Positions 8,510 through 16,342 of a stretch of 58,401 nucleotides of DNA are shown here, piece after piece. Below the pieces are notes generated by a model, which was not told the origin of the DNA, did no database searches, and saw nothing but the letters and a program-made list of their open reading frames with translations. The DNA is taken from assembly GCF_002272865.1 (NCBI RefSeq), contig NZ_MLAP01000011.1:1-58401 (forward strand), written 5' to 3'. The stretch is from Helicobacter sp. 12S02634-8. GTDB lineage: Bacteria; Campylobacterota; Campylobacteria; Campylobacterales; Helicobacteraceae. How positions within the stretch are numbered: position 1 is the stretch's first letter; every line of letters begins with the position of its first letter. The translations under genes were made by a program, and so were the position numbers.

Positions 8510-8753
8510 TTTCTGCACTCTCTTTTTTCTCTTCACTAGACCCATTAGCCCCATTTTGGCTTTCTTTTTGCTTTTTGGGCTTGATTAAATCCTGAGCCTT
8601 TGGGCTTAAAGGGCTTAAATCCCTCTCAATCGCACCATCTCTAATGAGTCGTTTGATATATGTGCTATCTGTGCCCTTGGGGAATGTAACGACCTCCTCA
8701 GCTTGCCTGTAATCGCCTAATATATGCGTGGGATTGATGACTTTAAATTGCAT
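8496..8753 (-). CDS. Small phage protein, head-tail connection region
   Basis: 85 residues, not recognised. The first 50 residues are ordered (GDYRQAEEVVTFPKGTDSTY, then a short helix), the rest is low complexity, rich in Lys, Ser, Glu and Asn. It lies 35 bp downstream of the protease-capsid fusion gene, where other phages encode head completion or decoration proteins. It overlaps the next gene. No firm function can be given. Confidence 0.45.
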   Translation of the reverse strand: MQFKVINPTHILGDYRQAEEVVTFPKGTDSTYIKRLIRDGAIERDLSPLSPKAQDLIKPKKQKESQNGANGSSEEKKESAENVTQ

Positions 8754-8788
8754 TTTTGCTCCTTTTAAAGGGGAATTGCTCCCCTTGT

Positions 8789-10633
8789 TTATGATTTACT
8801 AGGTTTTGACTTGGGATTTTGATTTTGACTGATAACAAACGCATTATTACGCTTATAGGCAAAATCAATATCATAAAAGCATTCAATGGTGCTAATGCCC
8901 CCCTCTGTTTCGATATACCTGACCTCTAGCCCATTGCTCCAAATCCCCATAATCACATTAGAAAAATCAGCTAGCACAATGTTTTTATCAGCAATGATAT
9001 TGTTCATAATCACATTAAAGCCTGCGAGCTTGCCATTTTCTAGGAGCGTGCGTTCGGTTTCTGTGATATTTGTTTCATTGATAAATTTGGGTGTTCCCTC
9101 TAGCGTGATATAATCAAGCGAGTTGCACACAAACGCACATTTAGAAGTGTCATAATCATTGCTCCAAAGCTTGCCTTTAAAATCTAGTGCCCCTTTATAT
9201 GTGGGTTTGGTGAGATAATCAGAGATTGTATTTGTGCCTGTGAGATTAAAAATCCCTGTTATCGGACTTGTGCCATAAAATAGGGCTTGTTCGGCTTTGA
9301 ATTTAATGGCTTGTGTGATTTTGTTGATGATATAAGTATCAAGGGCAAAAGGACTCATCATTGCCATTTGGCGTGTGATTTTGACCTTTGCATAGATAGT
9401 ATGGGGAGTGAGCTTGATATCTGAAAATGTAGGGATTTGCCCCTTGATACTCTGAGCTTCTTCCACAAAATACGCATCAAAAGTCGTGTCATCTCTTGGG
9501 ATTTGTTGGACTCCATTTAAATCAGGCATTAAATCAAGCATAGAGAGTATGGGGCTTTGATTCTTGACTAATTCAATGAATTTATCCCCTCGATAAGTGA
9601 TAGGCTCAATGCTTTTAACCCCTGCTATGGTTGATTTTATTGTATCATCACCTCCAACATCATAGGGTTTATTATCTGCTAGTTGGGTAAAAAAGCTATT
9701 CGGCACCGAGAAACGCCCATTACTACTTAAATATTCCTTTTCAACGCCAAATGTGCCCTTGATGATATTTGCGATTGAAAAATTAGGCTCTGTCTGCTTA
9801 GAAGTCTTGATAGAAAAGCTAGGCGTGTGATTTTGGGCGTTTTGATACAATTCATCTCTAAAATCCTTATAACTCTTACCTTGAGCGATTGCTTGGAGTC
9901 CTAAGTTTTCACAGCCCATAATCGCACTCATCTGAGCGATTTCTCTTGCTTCATCAGTTCTATTTGCTTGCATTTGGGTTTGCATTGCCTTTTGCTCCTT
10001 GATTTCTTGATTTTGTGTGCTTTGTTCTGTTTGTTCCATTTTTTGTTCCTTTATTTTGTTTGGATTCTCTTGAATCCTCTGTTGAGTTTCTTTTTCTGCA
10101 CGCTCTTTTTTAGCCTGTGCAAACTTTGAAACAATAGCCCTAGGGTCTGCCCCCCTCCAAACTGCTGATAACTCAATGATTTCACCTTGTGTTATCTTGT
10201 AGTGTGGGAGGTGGTCGATTTCACCGACCTCAACAATCTCAGTATCCCCAAATCCTACTGAAACGCTATCAGATAGCCCTGCTTGATACCTTTCAAAGGC
10301 TTCTTTAGAGTTGGGTATATTTTCATAAAACTTCACTTTGACCTTGAAACCCTCAGAGTCCTTTTTTGTTTCGATGATATTTCCTATGGCGTTGCTAAAG
10401 CTTGGTGTATGGTCTAAATAGAGCTTTTGGGCGTTGAATTCGACCTTGTCTGTATCGATGGAGATATAAAAATCTCCAAAAATACTCTCTCTTTTAATGG
10501 TTGGATTGGCTGAGAGGGCAATAAATGAAATTGTCATATTTTTTGTGTCTATGGGGTCAGAGATGGCTTTTGTGTCGGGTGTGTATAGAAAGTTTATATT
10601 TTGCTTGATATCTTCAATGCTGAGTTTTGACAT
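8789..10633 (-). CDS. Prohead protease - major capsid protein fusion (HK97 fold)
   Basis: 614 residues joining two normally separate proteins. Residues 1-175 resemble HK97-type prohead proteases (peptidase S78): the catalytic His is probably His75 (YLDHTPSFS) and the Ser is Ser125 (VSVGF), followed by the family's IIELSAVWRGADPRA. Residues 175-260 are a Gln/Glu/Lys-rich helical linker that fits a scaffold or delta domain. From about 280 to the end is an HK97-type capsid (FSVPNSFFTQLAD; ITRQMAMMSPFALDTYI; IIADKNIVLADFSNVIMG). The start overlaps the portal stop (TAATG). In such fusions the protease frees the shell by self-cleavage; that is known from other phages and inferred here. Confidence 0.85.
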   Translation of the reverse strand: MSKLSIEDIKQNINFLYTPDTKAISDPIDTKNMTISFIALSANPTIKRESIFGDFYISIDTDKVEFNAQKLYLDHTPSFSNAIGNIIETKKDSEGFKVKVKFYENIPNSKEAFERYQAGLSDSVSVGFGDTEIVEVGEIDHLPHYKITQGEIIELSAVWRGADPRAIVSKFAQAKKERAEKETQQRIQENPNKIKEQKMEQTEQSTQNQEIKEQKAMQTQMQANRTDEAREIAQMSAIMGCENLGLQAIAQGKSYKDFRDELYQNAQNHTPSFSIKTSKQTEPNFSIANIIKGTFGVEKEYLSSNGRFSVPNSFFTQLADNKPYDVGGDDTIKSTIAGVKSIEPITYRGDKFIELVKNQSPILSMLDLMPDLNGVQQIPRDDTTFDAYFVEEAQSIKGQIPTFSDIKLTPHTIYAKVKITRQMAMMSPFALDTYIINKITQAIKFKAEQALFYGTSPITGIFNLTGTNTISDYLTKPTYKGALDFKGKLWSNDYDTSKCAFVCNSLDYITLEGTPKFINETNITETERTLLENGKLAGFNVIMNNIIADKNIVLADFSNVIMGIWSNGLEVRYIETEGGISTIECFYDIDFAYKRNNAFVISQNQNPKSKPSKS

Positions 10634-12075
10634 TATTTCTCCTCTTTATCGTTGTCATTATCATTTAAGCTCAAATTCAGAGATGTAGCACTTGAAATGC
10701 TCTTTAGTCTGATGAGTTCATCTAAGAGCATATCATTGCTATCTTTGATATTTTTAGCCCTCACACCTAGCTCAACGCCCTCTTCTTCGATAATTTCTTT
10801 GATACTTTTAAGCCCTAGCTCAATTTGCATTTTCTGCGTGCTGACTTCTTTGAGTGGGTCGATGTGTCCATAGCCTTGTTTCTTAAAGCTTGCGTTTTTT
10901 AGGGCTTGTTCGGCTTCTTTGGGCGTGATATCGCCTTTTAAAATGGCGTTCTTGATAAATCTCTCAAAAATGGGCTGATGGATTTTGCGTTCTAACAAAA
11001 ACTGAATACGCTTAAACCCTCGCCTCTCTTGCAAAATCCCACTGCGTGAAGAGGAGAAATTGACCTCTGCTAAATTGCCTGTATAGCTTGCATAGCTGAT
11101 ACCTAGAGCCCTTGCTATCATTCGGTCAATGTGTATCATAAAATCCCCTACATTGGGGTTATGATTGATATTGAGTGGCTCAATCTTGTAATTATCGTTC
11201 ATCGTGATAATTCTGCCATCTTCAATTTCTATGGTCTTTGGCTCTGAGTCTTGGCTCTCTTCTTCCAAATCTCCCACACCCCCTCCAAACTCCTCATTAT
11301 CCTTTGGCGTGGCAATGAGCGAAAATCGTGAGGCTATGTTTGCTTGGGCGATTACTGATTCAATGTATTTATCAGACTGCATAACCTTTAGCATTACAGG
11401 CGTGATATGGCTGATGCCCCTGACTTGGGCTGAATAGAACACTTTTTTTAAATGTATGACATTTTCTGCGCTTAATTTGAGTCTTTTTTGATTCTTTTGA
11501 TTGACATAATACGCAATAGGTCGGTTGTTATCATCAAATTCTATGCCCTTTCTAATCTTGTCATTATCATCATAGGTATAATCGATAAATTCAGGGGGGA
11601 TAATCCGAAGCCTTAAGCCATCTCTTGTATCTTGCAGATAAATAAAACACTCTCCATCTCTTAGGTAATGGAGCAATATAAACCTCTCAAAGTCTTTAAA
11701 ATCATACCCACACTCAAAATCACACACACTCCCCCATTGTGCCCATAATGACTCAATCTTATGATTTAAGACCTCATCAGTGCTGTCAATATCAAGCGTG
11801 AATCCCTTATCTCCATAAATCTCTGACTCCATGAGTTGCAAATACCCATAAATCGGAGGGCTTGAGATAGCTAGATTTCTTGCAAAAAAGAGCAATTTAG
11901 AGCTAGAGCTATCAAGATTGATATTCCTTAGCACGCCCATAATTTGGCGTTCATATGCCTTTTTAGGTGCGAAGTAATCAAAAGGGGCGCTGAAAGCCTT
12001 AGCAATGCTTGATTTTGTCTTTGTCTTTAGGCTATTCACCCCTGCTCTTTTAATCTCTAATCCCATTATCTTCAT
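10633..12075 (-). CDS. Phage portal protein (lambda gpB type)
   Basis: 480 residues. Recognised by the N-terminal wing with AYERQIMGVLRNIN, the ARNLAISSPPIYGYLQLME segment, IIPPEFIDYTYDDN and IEFDDNNRPIAYYV, which follow the lambda-type portal pattern ('NPYARGAIDLL..', 'G.E.D..GR..AYW'). The later part has ISYASYTGNLAEVNFSSSRS, matching the 'Y..ls.D.s..NYSS.R' motif of this family. It follows gpW by a 4-bp ATGA overlap and precedes the protease-capsid gene. Role: dodecameric vertex channel for DNA entry and exit. Confidence 0.9.
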   Translation of the reverse strand: MKIMGLEIKRAGVNSLKTKTKSSIAKAFSAPFDYFAPKKAYERQIMGVLRNINLDSSSSKLLFFARNLAISSPPIYGYLQLMESEIYGDKGFTLDIDSTDEVLNHKIESLWAQWGSVCDFECGYDFKDFERFILLHYLRDGECFIYLQDTRDGLRLRIIPPEFIDYTYDDNDKIRKGIEFDDNNRPIAYYVNQKNQKRLKLSAENVIHLKKVFYSAQVRGISHITPVMLKVMQSDKYIESVIAQANIASRFSLIATPKDNEEFGGGVGDLEEESQDSEPKTIEIEDGRIITMNDNYKIEPLNINHNPNVGDFMIHIDRMIARALGISYASYTGNLAEVNFSSSRSGILQERRGFKRIQFLLERKIHQPIFERFIKNAILKGDITPKEAEQALKNASFKKQGYGHIDPLKEVSTQKMQIELGLKSIKEIIEEEGVELGVRAKNIKDSNDMLLDELIRLKSISSATSLNLSLNDNDNDKEEK

Positions 12076-12287
12076 AGCACCACCTGAATATAAGGAGGTA
12101 GCTTTGAGTTTTGGGCTTGCAAGCTTGATTTAAGCTTTTGCAAGGCTTCAATCATCTCAAAAATGCTAGTCTTTTCAATACTCACCCCATCAATGCTATA
12201 TTTCAATATGCCTGATTGCGTGATGGGTTGGGTCAAAAGCTCTTCAATGTGTGAATCAATGAGGGCTATTTTTTCTTTATTTGTCAT
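12072..12287 (-). CDS. Phage head-tail joining protein (lambda gpW-like)
   Basis: 71 residues, same size as lambda gpW (68). It has the family's two-part plan: an N-terminal helix (NKEKIALIDSHIEELL), a short hairpin (KYSIDGVSIEKTS), a second helix (IFEMIEALQKLKSSLQ) and a charged/hydrophobic end. In lambda, W sits between terminase and portal; here the portal follows as expected but the gene upstream is an antirepressor, not a terminase. It overlaps both neighbours by 4 bp. Confidence 0.78.
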   Translation of the reverse strand: MTNKEKIALIDSHIEELLTQPITQSGILKYSIDGVSIEKTSIFEMIEALQKLKSSLQAQNSKLPPYIQVVL

Positions 12288-13459
12288 TTTCTGCCTTGCT
12301 TTGTGCTTGCTTGCTTTATATTTGCTTTGGCTTTATCTTTTGGGCTTGCTTCTAATGCTTGTAATGCTTGGCTTGCCCTTTTGCTTGATTCATTGAATCG
12401 CTCTTGCGTATTCTTGTATTTCCTAAACGCAGTATGCACCTCATCTTCCCACTCTTTGATTCTTAAATCTTCTTTGATTTTATGGGTCAAATAGAGCTGT
12501 CCTTTGCCTGTTTTGGCTTTATCTTTTGGGCTTGCTTCTAATGCTTGTAATGCTTGGCTTGCCCTTTTGCTTGATTCATTGAATCGCTCTTGCGTATTCT
12601 TGTATTTCCTAAACGCAGTATGCACCTCATCTTCCCACTCTTTGATTCTTAAATCTTCTTTGATTTTATGGGTCAAATAGAGCTGTCCTTTGCCTGTGAT
12701 GAGCGTTTTTGTCGTGATTTTATTCCCCTCTGTGCTCTGATAAATCTGCTCAATCACTTTAAAATACCCCCTCTCTAAATGTCGCTGATAGGGCTTATTC
12801 CTATAGTTTTTATATAAATATTTATTCTCTCTCAACCACTCAAAAAGCCTATTCTGACCGATTTTGATATTCTCATCAAAAAGCACCTTTGCAAAATCCC
12901 CTATAGAGATTGCATTATCTGTATTGCTGATTTGGTTGGCAAACTCCACTAAAGGCTTATCATTGCTGATTTTGACCTCTAGGGCTTGGATTTGCTTGGC
13001 TTGAGAAAGTGCTAATTCTAGGGCTTGGATATAAGTTGTGGGGATTGTTTGATTAGGCGCATAAAAGCCATTTTTTCTAATACTTGGCAATACTTCAGAA
13101 GTCACCCATCTTTTAAAAGATTTAGCCTGTGGCTTTTCAGACCAAAGCACTGCTGAATACAGACCACTTTCAGTTAATAAAATTGAATCATATCGCACAC
13201 CATCGGGCAATTTAACCCCTATGGAGGTCTTTAATATTTCCTTAAGCTTTATAGTTTCATATTCCTCCAAACGCCGACACATCACATCTGCATCTTTATA
13301 ACCTAGTATCTTTGCTATATCTGAAGCTATGAAATAAGGGGTCTTGATATCGCCTATGACTCTGACCTGCCCTAAGTCTTGATGGTTGAATATTTGCAGT
13401 GATGGGGAGGGGTTAAAATCTTGCATATTTTGCGTGGTGTGCGTTGGATTAAAATCCAT
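12284..13459 (-). CDS. Phage antirepressor-like protein (BRO-N + KilA-C) with duplicated C-terminus
   Basis: 391 residues. Residues 20-130 form a BRO-N domain (LGQVRVIGDIKTPYFIASDI; LLTESGLYSAVLWSEKPQAK; FKRWVTSEVLPSIRKNGFY). A helical linker follows, then a KilA-C-type domain at about 175-270 (SIGDFAKVLFDENIKIGQNR; LFEWLRENKYLY; TTKTLITGKGQLYLTHKI). The end of that domain plus about 40 further residues is present twice because of a perfect 186-bp tandem duplication, so about 62 residues occur twice. Related proteins act as antirepressors or DNA-binding regulators. A stop overlaps gpW. Its place upstream of the structural genes, where terminase is expected, is odd. A ribosome site AGGATT precedes the ATG. 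Confidence 0.82.
   Translation of the reverse strand: MDFNPTHTTQNMQDFNPSPSLQIFNHQDLGQVRVIGDIKTPYFIASDIAKILGYKDADVMCRRLEEYETIKLKEILKTSIGVKLPDGVRYDSILLTESGLYSAVLWSEKPQAKSFKRWVTSEVLPSIRKNGFYAPNQTIPTTYIQALELALSQAKQIQALEVKISNDKPLVEFANQISNTDNAISIGDFAKVLFDENIKIGQNRLFEWLRENKYLYKNYRNKPYQRHLERGYFKVIEQIYQSTEGNKITTKTLITGKGQLYLTHKIKEDLRIKEWEDEVHTAFRKYKNTQERFNESSKRASQALQALEASPKDKAKTGKGQLYLTHKIKEDLRIKEWEDEVHTAFRKYKNTQERFNESSKRASQALQALEASPKDKAKANIKQASTKQGRK
12326..12697. repeat. Perfect tandem direct repeat, 2 x 186 bp, in frame
   Basis: Copy 1 covers 12326-12511 and copy 2 12512-12697; as far as read by eye, the two are identical base for base and directly adjacent. 186 bp is 62 codons, so the duplication keeps the antirepressor frame and repeats the segment from TGKGQLYLTHK to EASPKDKAK. 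The bases just outside the copies differ. Perfect identity suggests a recent event or ongoing homogenisation. Confidence 0.95.
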
Positions 13460-13858
13460 TGAATCCTACCTATTGCTATATTTTTGGCGATTGTAACATA
13501 TGGATTTTGGGGGATTGTGGGATTGATGGGCGTGGATTTAGCTATAAATGCCTTTAGTTGATTGTGATTGATTGTAATTGATTGTGCGTGAATTTTTTCT
13601 CATTTACTTTTCTTGTTTTTTTGTGTAGATTTTGGGGGTAAAAATCTTTATTTTTTTAAATGGGCGTGATTTTTGGGGGGCAGATTATGGGCTCTATTGG
13701 TGGGCTTTGGTTGTGTGGGCGTGGGTTTTGAGCTTGGGTTGCGTGGTTGTGATTGCTTGATTAGTGGGGGGGAGCTATATTTTATGGGGTGGGGTGCTTA
13801 GCTTATCAGAGTGGGGGGGCGTTTGGTGTTGTTGTGGATTGATAGCAGAGGGAGCAGA

Positions 13859-14112
13859 GCTGTGGGTTTAGATTTTATATTTTGTGGGGTTGTGAGGAGG
13901 TTTGGGAGCGTGGCTTTGAGTCTTGGTCTTTGATGGGGTAATGCGTGGGGCTGATAATGGGGCAATGCGTGGGTAGTGTGGGAGCTTTTGGGTTGAATCG
14001 TTGGGTCTGATGGGCTTTATGTGGTGGGGCGTTGAATCTTGGGGCGTGGGGATTTATAACAGAGAGGAGTAGATGGATCAGGGCTGTGGGTTTAGATTTT
14101 ATATTTTGTGGG
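13859..14112. repeat. Spaced 30-bp perfect direct repeat
   Basis: The 30-base phrase starting GCTGTGGGTTTAG occurs at 13859-13888 and again at 14083-14112, 224 bp apart. Flanking bases are also related: 'cagagggagcagag' before one, 'cagagaggagtaga' before the other, and shared TAATGCGTGGG phrases downstream, so this looks like an old partly diverged duplication of about 200 bp. Confidence 0.75.
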
Positions 14113-14925
14113 AGTTATTGGGATGTTATGGGAGCGCGTGGTTTGAATCTTGGGCGATAGTGTAGTAATGCGTGGGCTTTTGGCTAGTATGAATTATCAA
14201 AATTCTTCACATCATATAAATTTTTTTTATTTTTTAGATAACTTTTTTTAGATTTGTCAAGAGCCAAATTCTGCAGACACGCTTTCACTTCCCCCATCGC
14301 ACAAACTCTCACAAGCCCTTTAAACGCTTACTATTCCCCATTGCAGTGCGTTGGAGTTGGGATTGATTGGGCTTGTGATTAAAAATGATTGAGATAGATT
14401 TTCAATTTTATTTTTTTAAATGAAAATGAAATCACCTTTTTTTTCTCACAACTCTACCTTTCCCACGGGCGGGCAACCCCATCATAGGGGGAGGGGTATA
14501 GAAAGAACCTAAACAAGGGGGGGATAATCATTGAATCAAATCAGTATCAAATCTTAAGACAATCTAGCTTAAAGAATTATTATCCATCAAAGTATTAAGA
14601 ATTATCCCTAACTCAAATGAGTCAGTCCATATCCCTCCTGATGTGTAGTTGTTTTCTCTTGAGTCAATCCCTTAATCTTTCTTTGATTTTAGCTTGTTTT
14701 TTCTCTCTCTATTTTGTGATTTATTTTAATGCAAGTTCTAGTGCATTAAAGGCTACAACTAAGAGCAGTTTCATACAAAACTTTGAATTTAAAAATGGCT
14801 CATTTTGGGGTCAAATATAGAGATTAAAACACCCCCTTGAGATTTGGTGCAGTGGTGCTTGGATAGATTTTTTGGTTAGGGTTGTGATTTGTCGGCATTT
14901 GATGGGTGATTTAATCATTGAATTC

Positions 14926-15008
14926 ATCGGTAATTCAGTATCTGTTTCTTGCGTTTTAATCGGCTTTTATAGATTCAAGACATCATCTGTTTTAATCGGT
15001 AATTCAGT
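14926..15008. repeat. Short direct repeats just downstream of the integrase gene
   Basis: ATCGGTAATTCAGT occurs at 14926-14939 and 14995-15008, 69 bp apart, with a further TTTTAATCGG between them. They end 15 bp before the integrase stop. Possible integrase arm sites or part of an attachment region; function unproven. Confidence 0.55.
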
Positions 15009-15022
15009 TTCAAACTAAGCCA

Positions 15023-16075
15023 TCAACTCCAAAGATTCATTACATAGTCTTTACCACTATTAGGCATTAAATGAGAGTATCGCATTGTCATTGTAATATC
15101 CCTGTGGTTGAGTAGTTTTTGTATAATCTGTATAGAAACGCCCTGAATTGCAAGATGTGAAGCAAATGTATGCCTGAGAGAGTGTATCACCACTTTATGC
15201 TTATTATCGGGCTTATCTTGGTTAAAAAGCCTATTCAATACAGCGCTGATATGCGCTTGCAGGGTGTATTTGTTCTTTTTAATGATTGAATCATTATCAT
15301 TTAGATCCCCCCATCTCTTTAAAATGAGATTAGCTGATTCATCGTTGATAAACCCCTTGTAGTATGATGAGTTCTTAAAATCTCTGAGTGCGATGGCTCT
15401 GTTTTCTAGGTCTATGTCTTTCTTTTTGATGTTGAGTATCGTTACTAGCCTTGCTCCTGTGCTGAGTGCCAAATTCACAAACAGCAGATTATCATAGTCG
15501 TTTTTCACCGATTCTTTGAGTAATAAAATTTCTTCCTTGGTTAAAAATCGCTCTCTCTTGTTGTCTGATTTGATATTTTTAATTTCTTTGAAATTTCTGA
15601 CTTTAGCCCCAAACTCCAATTCAGAAAACTTTAATATTTGTTTCAAAATTGCTATTCTCATATTGATTGTTGATGGTTTGAGTTTTTTTGATAGCTCAAT
15701 AATAATGCTGTTGATATCGCTTTGAGTGATGGAGCTGATTGTCTTGTTCTCTAATGCTCCAAAATCTTTTAATATCCCTTGATACTCTATAAAAGACTTT
15801 TCTCTTAATCTCAATTTCTTAATCTCTAAAAATCTATCAATGACCTCCTTGAATTTCGTATTTTGATTGCCCCCATCGCCATCATCTTTTTCAAGCTCTG
15901 CTTTTTTTTGATAAGCCTTTTTTTCGCTCCACCCTTTAGATTTTGTCCCAATTTTTAATTCTCTTTGCTTGCCATCTTTTGTAAATCTTGCATAGTAACA
16001 AATATCTCCATTGCTTAGCTCCTTGTATCTGATACCCTCATATTTTGCACTTTTTTGCTTGTTCGCTTGCTTCAT
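15023..16075 (-). CDS. int: Tyrosine recombinase / phage integrase
   Basis: 350 residues. The N-terminal arm-binding-like region (1-70) is followed by a SAM-like core-binding domain (about 72-165) and the catalytic domain. Active residues seen: Arg209 (ALSTGARLVTIL), His298 and Arg301 (HSLRHTFASH), His324 (LLNHRD) and nucleophile Tyr333 (MTMRYSHL). It is the last gene on the right of the prophage, facing inward, next to direct repeats that could be att or arm sites. Role: site-specific integration and excision. The set of catalytic residues is complete, so the enzyme may still work even though the rest of the element looks incomplete here. Confidence 0.93.
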   Translation of the reverse strand: MKQANKQKSAKYEGIRYKELSNGDICYYARFTKDGKQRELKIGTKSKGWSEKKAYQKKAELEKDDGDGGNQNTKFKEVIDRFLEIKKLRLREKSFIEYQGILKDFGALENKTISSITQSDINSIIIELSKKLKPSTINMRIAILKQILKFSELEFGAKVRNFKEIKNIKSDNKRERFLTKEEILLLKESVKNDYDNLLFVNLALSTGARLVTILNIKKKDIDLENRAIALRDFKNSSYYKGFINDESANLILKRWGDLNDNDSIIKKNKYTLQAHISAVLNRLFNQDKPDNKHKVVIHSLRHTFASHLAIQGVSIQIIQKLLNHRDITMTMRYSHLMPNSGKDYVMNLWS

Positions 16076-16107
16076 TTCTGTCCCTAATCTGTCCCTAATT
16101 TAAAATA

Positions 16108-16254
16108 ATTTTGGTTGATTGTGATTGACTCTAATTGATTGTGAGTGAAAATATAACCAATTTCAATATTTTAAATTATACTCTACAAATGCGTTAATTG
16201 TGGGATAAATTGATTTTGGTTGATTGTGATTGACTCTAATTGATTGTGAGTGAA
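16108..16254. repeat. Two identical 42-bp direct repeats upstream of the integrase
   Basis: The 42-base sequence beginning ATTTTGGTTGATTGTGATTG lies at 16108-16149 and 16213-16254. The spacing is exactly 105 bp, ten DNA turns. A third related copy with a few mismatches lies at about 13558-13592, so the family brackets the integrase and the gene-poor stretch. They may be integrase arm sites, att remnants or iterons. Confidence 0.85.
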
Positions 16255-16298
16255 TTTTTAAGAAATGGGGGTAAGTGTAGTATAGATAAAATGGCTTA

Positions 16299-16330
16299 TT
16301 TTAGTGAAAAATCACTGAAATATCAAGTTT
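16299..16330. repeat. 32-bp direct repeat, left copy, flanking the type I RM operon
   Basis: The sequence starting TTTTAGTGAAAA and ending ATATCAAGTTT is repeated at 22409-22440 with 2 mismatches. The first part is a hairpin (TTAGTGA / TCACT.AA). This copy lies 12 bp past the hsdR stop. Together the copies frame the whole hsd operon. Confidence 0.85.
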
Positions 16331-16342
16331 GTGCCATGGGCT

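Larger units (their letters stand above)
13460..15022. other. 1.56-kb prophage stretch without a convincing gene
   Basis: Between the antirepressor and the integrase no open frame resembles a known protein. From 13,460 to 14,200 the plus strand is strikingly rich in G and T, the same skew as minus-strand genes here, and carries repeated phrases (for example 30 bp at 13859 and 14083). From about 14,200 to 14,860 it becomes AT-rich with long T and A runs. A third degenerate copy of the 16.1-kb repeat family lies at about 13558-13592. It could be a decayed gene region (terminase or early genes), a regulatory or replication region, or both. A plus-strand 67-codon hydrophobic frame at 14617-14820 has no ribosome site. 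Confidence 0.6.

Noticed and set aside
13760-14520. Several runs of seven G in the gene-poor prophage stretch
   Set aside because: Not within a recognisable gene, and short for slippage; explained by the G/T skew.
14617-14820. Plus-strand 67-codon hydrophobic frame near the integrase
   Set aside because: No ribosome site and no conserved pattern; AT-rich DNA often gives hydrophobic frames.
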